A stretch of 64,000 nucleotides of DNA from Pseudisothecium myosuroides (taxonomy: Eukaryota > Streptophyta > Bryopsida > Hypnales > Lembophyllaceae): positions 2,606,501-2,670,500 of the forward strand of contig OX637288.1 in assembly GCA_951799445.1 (NCBI GenBank), read 5' to 3'. The translations under genes and the position numbers were made by a program. The notes under the pieces were generated by a model, which was not told where the DNA came from, did not search any database, and worked only from the letters and a program-made list of their open reading frames with translations. Below, piece after piece: positions 19,835 to 29,463 of the stretch. Position 1 is the stretch's first letter. Each line of letters opens with the position of its first letter.

Positions 19835-19976
19835 TAGTTTGTTTTTTTTCTAGCGATTTATCGCCAGATTCCCTTCCCTGGCAACCTCTGCGCCTGGCTC
19901 CCTCCAAATATACACCTTTGGTGGGAGGGCATACAGGTTTTTACTGCTCATCTACAGTATCAAAAAAAACACTTTG
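19835..19976. mobile_element. hAT-type MITE, 142 bp, copy 2
   Basis: It is flanked by a perfect 8-bp duplication ATTCATAC (19827-19834 and 19977-19984). The ends (TAGTTTGTTTTTTTTC and AAAAAAAACACTTTG) are degraded compared with 12995-13144, but the body (CGCCAGATTCCC, CGCCTGGCTCCCTCCAAATA, CATCTACAGT) is the same. Confidence 0.8.
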
Positions 19977-20218
19977 ATTCATACCATGTCATAGATAGAC
20001 AGGGTCTCTTCTCTACACCTGTTCCGTGTAATAGAATAAACATTTTCTTTCCGTGCAAAGGTAATACCGGAGTACCATGTTCAGGGTGAATGTGCACTTG
20101 AGTTTCGTATGGAATTTGCATTGCTCTTTTAAGAATAAGCTTACTCGTACATGTTGCTGCAAGGACAGGGACACATTGTTTTGTGTCCTCGTAGACCTTG
20201 TAGAGTAAACCGGACATT

Positions 20219-20590
20219 TACCGCACGCATCCAATCACCACACAACAACACCTTCCAATGACCAAACACTAACCATACACCACCCTTCCAATGACCAAAC
20301 ACTAACCGCACAATTCAACTACCAATTCAATTGTGATGGGAACAAAATTTTGTATCACCGCTTAATGACCGCACATCGTGCGGTCATTGGTTGCAAGGAA
20401 TTTTTAACTAGATTTGAGCTTCATCACCTTCAAATTGCAATAAAATTTGTAGGAAGAAATCTTTTTACATTTTGTTTTTTGAAGGTGAATCTTAACATGA
20501 CATTTAATGATCCTGCCAAATTTCAAAACATGAAAGTCTCTATATTTATGTGGAGAAGGGTTTGAATTTTGCCTGTGCGGTGATTGGCAA
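20219..20590 (+). repeat. Dispersed repeat R5 with possible inverted ends, copy 1
   Basis: The left part reads TACCGCACGCATCCAATCAC and the right part GTGCGGTGATTGGCAAG. It is colinear with 56683-56830 plus 58140-58245, where a foldback interrupts it. The shared body includes CTACCAATTCAATTGTG and TTTTTAACTAGATTT. The palindrome CCGCACATCGTGCGGTC lies at 20369-20385. Confidence 0.55.
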
Positions 20591-20790
20591 GTTTACTAGA
20601 GAGGTTCAACTGTTTTCTCAAGGAAACTACGCTTTTGTAACTCAATCTACGCCTCTGCCAGCTGCTCGCGCTTGCAATCGGAAGTTGTTCACGTTTTCAC
20701 ATTCTTGAAGTGACGAAGAACAGTTCTGGTGCTGGTCTTGCTTCGGAATGGGAGATTCCATCGCGCCACTTGTCTCATTCTCTTTTGTTT
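20591..20790 (+). repeat. ATCTACG module array, site 4 (partial)
   Basis: A short piece: CAACTGTTTTCTCAAGGAAA, CTACGCTTTTG, CAATCTACGCC, then the array tail GCGCCACTTGTCTCATTCTC. The first module element is missing. Confidence 0.55.
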
Positions 20791-20847
20791 ATGATATCCG
20801 ATCTGCGAGAGTAAAATAGCTAAAATTTCAGTTTTAATATTGAATTA

Positions 20848-21160
20848 AGGTAGGAGGTCCTAAAATGGAGCGGGTTCTAAAACCAATCAAGCTCTAGAGG
20901 TACATTTTGCACTTTCCAATGTACAAGTGGTGTGCATTTGAGGAGGTGGTCGGTTTTAGAGCCCACAAAAATGCACTTTTCTGCAACTTCAGAAATTTGT
21001 AACTAATTCCACAAAGCTTCAAAAAATATGAAACAACTTGGGTTAGATGCCAATTTCTCTTGCCTTTCAAGGAAAATTTACTGAAAAATATTTCAAGATG
21101 TTTTACCTCCCCGAAATTCAGTTTCAGCGCTTAGATGGATGCTTTATGGACCTCCTACCT
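20848..21160. mobile_element. AGGTAGGAGG TA element, 313 bp
   Basis: The ends AGGTAGGAGGTCC and GGACCTCCTACCT are perfect inverses, flanked by TA at 20846-20847 and 21161-21162. The ends match the element at 15731-16140 but the interior is different. It is non-coding. Confidence 0.75.
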
Positions 21161-21162
21161 TA

Positions 21163-21770
21163 GTAGCTTCGTAAACACACGGGGTTGATCAGTCACTCTT
21201 TGCAATGTGCTTACCAGCAAGTGCACTCGTGCAGAAAGAAGTTGGTAAAGATTCAACTATTCCAGTCTCTAAAAACACTATGTAAGAACAATTGTGCAAG
21301 TGAAAGATGATGTTAGAAAAGTTTGCAGAACCCTAAAATTTTCCTTGCATTAGCGGGTGGGTCCAAGGTGTTCTCAGCAACTCCTGCCAAGAGTGTTATG
21401 AAAAATTGACCAAAGCGTGAGAACATTTCAAAGTGCTTGACAAAATTAAAAATTGAAAATATTTCATTATTTTTATGGAGACCGACCAACATGGAATCCG
21501 GACTAAAGCCCTGCAGTCAGATTGTCTGAGAAGCTCTCAAAATGCTGAGATATTCACGAACTCATGGAGACACTAGCATTACTCAACGGAACAAACAATT
21601 GAGGAAGCCAAAGACACAGAAGAGGATAATTATCACCAATTGATAAAACAAAGCATTGTATTGGCATTCCATCATTTCAATGAAGCGACGTACTTGCAAT
21701 GAATATCAATACCCATTCGTCGTATTAGTTAATATGGAGACGTACTATTCCTAGAGACTGGCACTTCAAG
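21163..21770 (+). repeat. Dispersed repeat R6, copy 1
   Basis: Colinear with 40195-40783 and partly with 49430-49720: CACTCTTTGCAATGTG, AACAATTGTGCA, GGGTCCAAGGTG, CAACTCCTGCCAAGAGTGTT. At 40783 the other copy is interrupted by a PIF-type element at the corresponding place. It is non-coding. Confidence 0.6.
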
Positions 21771-22600
21771 AGATTCTTCCTTCTTTGATCCAGCTGTTAT
21801 TACATTAAAAAAATGAGATATTGAGAGTAGTTGAGACCAGTTGAGACCAGGTGAAAATAGTCGCATACCATGAAAACAATTGTGCGATTCATAGCTCGTC
21901 CAAATTGCAATGATACTTGATCAATTTCCATTTGTCCGACTGACTTTATAGTATAGAAGCTGCATCCACGTCGTAATTGAGAGTGATAGAACTTGAATCC
22001 CCGTCTCCTTGTACTTTCTCATTGCATTGGAATAGAGGCTCATGAATACTAATTTCCTCCATCTCCTTGGATACTAGCCACATATGAAACTCGAAGCCGG
22101 GAGCTTCTAATCGAAAATTAATACCTCGATGCGATGCATTCATTGACCTCAACTACTTCACCATTTTCTTATTATCAGATGGCTTGAAGCTGGCATTCTC
22201 AGAAATTTCGTATCCACCACAAAAATCCTCGACTGCTAGCTCCTCCGTTCCTGCAAAGCATTCTTCAAAATATCTACAGTAGCTACGTTAATCGTGTGCA
22301 AAATCCGACACTATACTCCGTGATTGTAATAAAAGAAAGCATTGAGGCTTCTGTCAACTAAGAAACTACACAGGTTCCTCTATCAATGGAAATTGTCCAT
22401 GTATTTAAAATAAATTTTAAAAAAACCCTACACAGCTGTCTCTCCACATTAATTTCAAAGTCTCTCATTATCAAACAAAATTGAAAGCCCGATCAGGTCG
22501 ATCATTATCAAAGGATTTTTGCGAAATAACTTACATCGTGTTTTTTTGACTTCGAATCAATTTAGAGAGCAACACTCCGGTCTTCAAGTGCAGAGAGTCT
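21771..22600. other. Low-repeat stretch without recognised gene
   Basis: Less AT-rich than its surroundings. A minus-strand open frame of 68 codons (21946-22152) has no recognisable motif. No element ends are seen. Confidence 0.35.
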
Positions 22601-23275
22601 AAGGCCCGGTTCATCACAGTCGAGGATCAAGTCGTCATCGATCAACACTTCTTCAACTCACATCCATAGGAGACAGAAACCTCCTCAAATTCTTCTGAAC
22701 ATGCACATGTGGTCAAAAAACATATCCTGTCATTCAGTTTACAGAAGAATAGTAATGCCACTCATGAATCTTAAGATTACAATGACAAAGCCGTCACAAG
22801 AATTGGATAATAGTCATTGTGCAAATGCTTAGAGGGTAATTTCTGGCGGAATCCAGAACTGAAGAATCTTTTACTTGGATTTTGGCGAGGAGGATCCGGA
22901 GCAAGAGAATGTGACAAGTCGCGTGGTGAGATTTTCCATTCCGAAGCAAGACCAGTCTCTTTCCGTGTTCTTCCAGTGTCCAGCCGTGCGCTACAGGAAT
23001 GTGACAAAGTGTCAATGACCTTCGTTTGCAGGCGCCAGCAGCTGCTGCACGCCAAAAGCGAAGAAATTGAAGAAAACAGTCCAATTCGGTCATATCCTGA
23101 CGTCGATCCGACGCGCAATTCGGAGACTCGAAGTCAGAAACTCGTTGGTTGCGAACCCTTGCGCACCTGCTGGGGACTTCGTAGATTGATTGGAATAAAT
23201 GAAGATTTCGTGACCAGTAGTTAAATTATATCATATGCTGGCATGGATCTGACGGTGGATTCGTAGATGTAGAGT
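22601..23275 (-). repeat. ATCTACG module array, site 5, with tail (composite repeat X, copy 1)
   Basis: On the minus strand, from 23275 down, it reads CATCTACGAATCC, CAATCTACGAAG and CGAGTCTCCGAATT, then the tail ACTTGTCACATTCTCTTGC at about 22900-22920. It is colinear with 38440-39140. Long open frames exist on both strands (to 135 codons) but differ between the two copies by frameshifts, so I do not call a gene. Confidence 0.65.
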
Positions 23276-23299
23276 GATTAGTGAGAAATATCCCACGGT

Positions 23300-23440
23300 C
23301 TTGTCCCGGTGTTTCCCTGCGAGTCTCAAGTTTCCCGGTGTGAGAAAATTTCCCGGAACAAAGAGAAACGCTGGGATTTCCCTAAGAGTCTCAAGTTTCC
23401 CAGTGTGAGAATTAATTTCTAGAAAATAGAGAAACATCAG
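23300..23440. repeat. Two-unit minisatellite, about 67 bp
   Basis: GAGTCTCAAGTTTCCCGGTG and GAGTCTCAAGTTTCCCAGTG start two successive units, each followed by a GAGAAACxxxxGGGATTT-like phrase. The same pair occurs at 39175-39270, so the duplication predates the copying of the larger repeat. Confidence 0.6.
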
Positions 23441-24775
23441 GAATTCCTCTTCATCTCGCGAATGGAAATCCCTTGTGAGACCTTTGTGGTTTTCAATGAA
23501 TGTCAACTGAAGAAGTGTTGATCAATTGTGACTTGGTCCTTCACTTGGAAATGAATTAGCTAATAAATAACAATTTATATTGCTGCATGAGTGGTGATTT
23601 GAATTATGAAATTCTCTTCATAGAGGCGGGTAGGTGATGATCTTTTGGTTCAAAGCTCGCGATGGGGCGATTAATGTGAAGGCTTGGCCATGGTTGGGAG
23701 GGAATTCAGAAAAGAAATCTGCTGATGCAAACAGGCCAACCCTAGTGCTTCTATTTGAGTGTTGTATTTTTTGAGCTTCATTGTGTGTGTGCGTGCAATT
23801 TTTTTCGAGGCGAGTTTTTTCTTGTTAACAATGTAGTGATGTGCTTCTTGCTGCACGCGCCCTTGACGATACTACACTTGGTGACTTCACTATCAAGCTT
23901 CCTACAGGTGCTACGGAAGCATTAGTTTCAAGCAAGTTTGAGGGAACTTTGGTTTGATTCTCAAAAGCTCATTTGCAATTCCGTTGAACCACCCATATCT
24001 AATCATTTAAGCGCTTTTGCAACAAATCATGAGTAGTGTTATGTAATGCAAATATTTCTTGTGTAAAGAGAGGAATTACGGGGACTACAAATTTTTCGTA
24101 ATTTTATGCCTAGAATTGAAATTACTATGAATTTTTAGAGCCAAATTAAAAGTTGGTCGGAATCCATAGCCAATGTCTAGACTATTCCAACGCCGCTCAT
24201 TCAAGAGACTACTTCCTGCTCACTTTGGCATTCCAAACTACAGACATGGGACATATGTTGTAACAAGAATGGAGGAAATGATGCTTGAAAATTAACCCTA
24301 GCCTTTGTTGAATTTTTGAATATCCTATAGATGCCACCACTTGCTCTTGCAGGGTTCTATCCATCTTAATTTGTACTATTTTGCTTCGTGTCTCGATTTG
24401 TCTTTATATTGTACTCAATCTTGCCTTCCAAATGTTGTAGCAATTTTGTTGCAGGTACTTGATTTGCTTGGAGATGACAAGCTTCAAACCCCCGATTGAA
24501 ATAACATTTTTTTTAAAAAGCCCTTTTAACTACCAAATTGGTGGATTAAATTGGTAGATTTTTTCAAATTTGTTTCAAGATACTATTAGAAAAGCATTGA
24601 CTAGATTAACAATTTTTTTATAAAAACTGTTGATTTCACGTGTCATTCATTTGTTGATTTGGATGTATTGACTTGGATAGTGCGGAACAAAAATATGTTG
24701 ATTTGGTTAAGTGAATTTTTTTTTTTTAAAGATTTTGGCCAAAGAAAAATCAACACATGGCAGCTGCCACATGGG
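23441..24775. other. No gene recognised
   Basis: 23500-23640 continues the repeat shared with 39340-39480 (GAAGAAGTGTTGATCAATTG). From 23900 to 24775 the sequence is AT-rich with no element ends that I can pair and no open frame of interest. Confidence 0.35.
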
Positions 24776-24776
24776 G

Positions 24777-25020
24777 GTTGCTATTATGTGAGCACAGGAG
24801 TGTAAGCCTATGAGCCTAAAATACTACACACCTATATTATAGGTGTATATACTATATAAGTCGTTTATGATTATAGGATATATATGTTATAAATACCCAT
24901 ATTATAGGTGTTTATGATACATACACCTTTTATATATAGTGTGTGATATCTATATTATAGGTACTTGTATTGTAGGCTCAATGCTCACAAGCTCACATTC
25001 TTGGGCTCACATACTAGCAC
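24777..25020 (+). mobile_element. Inverted-repeat element with TATGTGAGC ends, copy 1
   Basis: The left end GGTTGCTATTATGTGAGC is inverse to the right end GGCTCACATACTAGCAC. The interior is rich in TATAGGTGTATATA-like repeats. An inverted copy of the same length is at 60322-60560. It is non-coding. Confidence 0.7.
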
Positions 25021-25182
25021 CGTCAATACAATACTAGATGCAACGGTTCTAACTTTGCACCTCATTCCTTTAGCCATTAAACCAACTATAAACTCAAGTG
25101 AACAAACTGCATGTTAGTTTTTATTTATTTACTTTTTGTTTCCCATTATAAAATCAATAGACTTTGGAGGCCACTTTGGCAT

Positions 25183-25925
25183 AGGGATTGTTGCAAGAAA
25201 CACCGGTCCTATTATTCATCACAATGAGAGTGACTCTCTTGTCATCTTCTATAACTTTTGAAGCATAAGCCCAGTGAACTAGAAAGTTTCATAAGAGATG
25301 TCTAACTTGATGGTAGTCAAATCCTGTATTTTTTAGAAATAAAAAAAACATTTTATATTTAAAAGTCAATTTTGTTTATTTGTCACACTTTGAAGTTTAG
25401 GATTTTTTACTACATTATGTGTATCCAAATTTTATGATTTAGAGCTAAAGTTTCCATGGGCTATTTTTATAGTAGGCAAGCATATTCCTACCAAAAGTAA
25501 TCTAAAAATATATTATTTTACATCCTCCACATTTGATCAAACAGGGCTCCCTTGCATACACACTTTTGACCATTGAAAATGGTTTCAAGATCATTCTTTT
25601 AGTGAAATTTCATCACCATCAACTCCTTAAAAAAGGCCAATTTTTTGTTGTTTCTAAGAAAATTCCTATAGAACAGCTAAATTGTTGCTTGGACCTTTAT
25701 CTCATCTTTTTCAGTGGTATTGAAATGCAAAATCAGATGTTTTTTATGAATTAGTGTCTATTTTCTTCAAAAATGAAGTAATTCTATTTTGTGAATAACT
25801 TTTCACCTACATTTTTCTTAGATCTCAAATTTTGGTGACATGTTAATTTTAGTGTTATACTAATTATCCATATTTTACTTTATTTTATTTTAAAATATTT
25901 TTTCCAAAAAGTCATAGGACAACAA
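25183..25925 (+). mobile_element. Foldback-family element, partial
   Basis: The left end GGGATTGTTGCAAGAAACAC matches the GGGTGATTGCAAGAAACAC family. The interior resembles the left arm of 3636-4407 and, inverted, 2494-3235. The expected right end is not found. The open frame at 25533-25754 is a shadow, with a counterpart in the copy at 2670-2897. Confidence 0.5.
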
Positions 25926-26117
25926 ATATTGTGACCAACACTACAAAATCAGTACGGTGGTTATTACAACAATTTAAAGTAGAACAACATTTTTTTTAAA
26001 CTCTAAACTAAGAAAATTTGGAAAATCAAGCTAAATTCCATTTACAAAAATCTGTTTGCAGTTTTAAATCTCTAATTAAAAATTATGGACAAAGTTCAGA
26101 GAGGATTTTTGGAAATG

Positions 26118-26132
26118 AAAGTTAGCTTGATT
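26118..26132. repeat. LINE target-site duplication, left
   Basis: AAAGTTAGCTTGATT is found here and again at 33857-33871 directly after the poly-A tail. A 15-bp perfect duplication is typical of target-primed reverse transcription. Confidence 0.9.
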
Positions 26133-27199
26133 GCAGAACAAAGTTGCGAAAATCTAAAAATTGGTCTCGGAGGAAGCACAGCGCTTCAACGCTACTCAAT
26201 CCTACTCAATTGCTACGTGATCCAGCTAAACTAGAATGATGCTCAAAGTAATAGACGCATGATCTAACGAGGATAAACCTGTTAAGTAGAAGAAATCTAC
26301 GCACGAGAACAACTTGACCAATGACGACAAGAAAATTACAATACTAGCCTTCGATCAGATCGAAACAAGGGCTTCGCCAGAATCACCATCCCGCTCCCCA
26401 CTGGCGACCAGCTCTTGCCGTGTTCTGCCACAAATCCGTTGAAGCGTGTCTCGACAGAAGGGTAATGAGTAGAAATCCACGATCCAGCTAGTTGAGCATC
26501 GAAATTCCAGACAAAGTGGTGAAGTCGAAAGAGCTGACAGTCGAACATGGAATCCCAGATTCGCTTTTAACAGATCAAAACCCCAACGCACTCCCTCCCC
26601 CCCAAAAACCAAGTTGTACAATCAAATGACCACTTATCCACCCATGGCATCAGTCCAGTAACCTTATGAGGTCTTCGGAACCAAGATCGAGACAGTCAGA
26701 GCATGAAACATTCAAACCCGGCACAAGCTCTGACCAAGACACCATTTTGTGGTCCATTAGCTTGCTCCGACGTTCTTCAGATTGAGTAGCATTGAAGCGC
26801 TGTGCTTCTCAGTCTTCTGCAGTAGAGTAGTTCATAGCTTTGTTCTGTTTTAGTTGTCAACAAGCAAGGCAGTTTGAAACTAGTACCTTCTACAGGACTC
26901 TAGCTTAGAGAGAAAAAAAGGAAAAAAGGAAATAAAATTAAAAAAAATAAAAAATAAAAGTAAAAGTTGAGAGGTGGGATGAGTGTTTCGGTGAAGCCTT
27001 CCTGTACTTACAAGACATTTTTCACTCTGGATTAGTGTTGCTCTCTATGTCAATCTGCGTACACCAAGGGTGTACAAGTGGTCGTTCTTGTTGAACAACC
27101 CAAATTTATATAGTTAGCTTTGATAGCACTGGTTCATTAAAACTTTGTTATTATTATTTTGTGTACTCTTAGCAGTTCTGCAGTTGGTTGGAGTTCATC
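26133..27199 (+). promoter_or_regulatory. LINE 5' leader with 30-bp inverted repeat
   Basis: Bases 26172-26201 and 26780-26809 are inverse complements at 28 of 30 positions (core GCACAGCGCTTCAA). A further inverted pair, CTTTGTTCTG and its complement, lies outside both arms at the same 28-base distance. The minus strand between the arms holds overlapping open frames of 70 and 88 codons. Either the leader folds into a large stem-loop, or the first 0.5-0.6 kb is an inverted copy from a 5'-inversion event. Promoter activity is assumed, not seen. Confidence 0.5.
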
Positions 27200-29463
27200 A
27201 TGGGTTCTTATAGGGATGCAGTTCGAGATGGTCCCCATACAGGTGATCATTTTCAGTACTTGCATCGCCAGCATGCCAGGAACCTCAGCTTAAGACAACA
27301 GAATCCAGAGGAGCATTCTAGAGCTCATGGTTTGACAAGGAGAGCAGACCTGGCACAGTGGCGCAGTGATCAAGGACAACCGATATCTTATGGCAATCAG
27401 AGGCGTGATGTTGTAATCCCGCCTACTACTCACATGAATCTTCTTTGGTTAGCATTGCCAGAAGTACGAAGCAGTCACCAAAAGGACCAGCAGGGGAAAG
27501 ATTCATCAGCACCCTTGGCCAAGCCTCTCAATCCATTTTCTAGCTCTAAGGGAGAATCTCTTCCCTCCCCTCTTATTCGCAATTGGGCTGGACTTCTCGT
27601 TCAGCCTAGTAAGGTACTTTCGCAGTCTTGTATTGATTCAGTCATTCTTTCACAAGAAACCTTACACATCAAGGAGTATGTTGTTATTGCTAGTTTTGTG
27701 GGGGGACCAGCTGGGGATCCAATTAGGAAGGCTTGGCTTCAGGATCTAGACCAGCTACTCTTCCCAAACTATATTGTGCTTCACAAACCAGCAGGGGGTA
27801 GATTTCACTATGTGAAGCTCGATTGCCGCCAAGCTGTGGACAAAGCTCTGGATCTATTTCTTCATCAGTTCCCGGGAGGGGAAGCCACTTACCAGAGGTG
27901 GCAACCTTTGTTTGATCATTCCTTCCTAATTGGGCCATTTATCCCGTGTTGATTATCAATCATGAACCTTCCCTTAGAATTTATCTTTTGCTCGGAAGCC
28001 ATCATACAATCCCTTGGCAGGATCGTGGATAGAGATATTCCTGATCCAGCACTTAGCCCCCACCGCTACTGTGTAGTGCTTGATTTTTCCCAAGGTTGGA
28101 TACCCAAAATCCAAATTGCCAACCCATCAGGAGGATTGATTGAGCTTCAGATTCTTTATGAAGAATCCTCTTTCCAGTGCTACCGCTGCTTTGCCTTCAA
28201 CCATCTAGTTGATCAGTGCTCCAGCCGTATCCATACCCCTTTACAAAGCTCTCACCTGGACAACTGTGGCCCCGTACCACAACCTTAGGTCCACCCTCCG
28301 TTCCCAGACATAGTTCAACCCCAAACCCAAGTCCCACAGCCAAGAAAATCTTCCTCCAAAAAAGATTTGCGGCACTTCAATCGCCATAGTAGTACCTGTA
28401 CTTTTTCCACTAGATCTAATCCATTACCTGATGAAGATGGCTTTATCCCAGTTCCACCATGTCAACATGGACGCTCTTTTAGGAAATCCCCCACCCCAGC
28501 CAGTTCTAGTCACTATTGGGCACGGAGGGTTTCGATGGAAAGAAGGAAGGATGATCCCAACCACCCTAATCAACCTTTAGTTTTCCGCCAGGTTCCATCC
28601 CGCTCACGGCACTCTTCAGACGAATACCCAGACTATAGTGCCAACTACTCTACTACGGAAGTGCACAATTATCCTAAGTTTGGTCTTCCCCTTCTCCCTC
28701 CTGTTATGGCTCACCATAACCCCTTCCACATAACATTACTTAGATTCTACCAAACAGAAAGAGAACTTTACCTCTGATAGAATAGAAATTCTCAAATCCC
28801 CCTTGATACCTTCCCCTCTTCTCTCCTCCTCCGCTGACCTCCATTCCCAACTGAAATCTGCTTCCAACAAACCTCCGTCAAATTCTCATGTTCCTTCCTC
28901 AAGTTTGCCTGCCCTCAGAATACCCCCTCTAGATCCCATAGCACCTCCTTCCCTTTGAGTAACTCGCAGCCAAACTAAAGCTCAAAATTTTCGAGAAGTC
29001 TCTTCTCTTTCTTGCCAAAAAAATCCCACCTTGTCAGTCATTATTATCCCTGAGTCGCCCAACAACCCATCAATTGGGTATGTTAACGAGACTGTTGATC
29101 TTGTGTTGAACGACGCTCATACCAACAATGTGCAGAGTAATTTATTTGAGTTTAGTGGACTCTCTAGCCCACCATCACCACTGCCTGATATTGGGACAAA
29201 TTTAGCTCTTGAGGTTTTCAACCATATCACGGGCTCTTTGCCACAATGGACTGTTAATGATCCATCTTCTTCTGGAATTCAACCCCAAATCAGAATTTTT
29301 GCTAGGCAACTGAGAAACACGGCAAAGGCAAGCCCAAATTCCACAAGTGTGAATTGAAGTAGTGGCTACTGATCCTAATCTTGATTCTTGGGGACTTAGA
29401 CGGACCCAATCTAGAGACTGCGTAAGGAGCGCTCGGCAAGCTCTTGATCCACGGGGCTTATGA
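27200..29463 (+). pseudogene. LINE ORF1, nucleic-acid-binding protein (DUF4283, CCHC knuckle), degraded
   Basis: The start is ATG at 27200 (MGSYRDAVRDG). Residues of about 145-300 resemble the DUF4283 region found in ORF1 of plant LINEs; it should bind the element's RNA. A zinc knuckle CYRCFAFNHLVDQC follows at about 28171-28212. Breaks: TGA at 27950, where the family has Trp in a PVW-like motif; TAG at 28286; a frame change between 28734 and 28775; and TGA at 28956, immediately before VTRSQTKA, a motif usually preceded by Arg. A final frame change near 29350 gives the C-terminus WGLRRTQSRDCVRSARQ, ending at TGA 29461-29463, which overlaps the ORF2 ATG. Frame assignments after 28734 are inference from protein-like composition and motifs. 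Confidence 0.75.

Noticed and set aside
22777..23224. Overlapping open frames of 135, 113 and 99 codons on both strands as genes
   Set aside because: They lie in a repeat whose second copy at 38.6-39.1 kb has different frames and stops; protein similarity reflects DNA similarity.
26336..26621. Minus-strand open frames in the LINE leader as an antisense ORF0-like gene
   Set aside because: Attractive by analogy with primate L1 ORF0, but there is one copy, no motif and an alternative explanation by 5' inversion.
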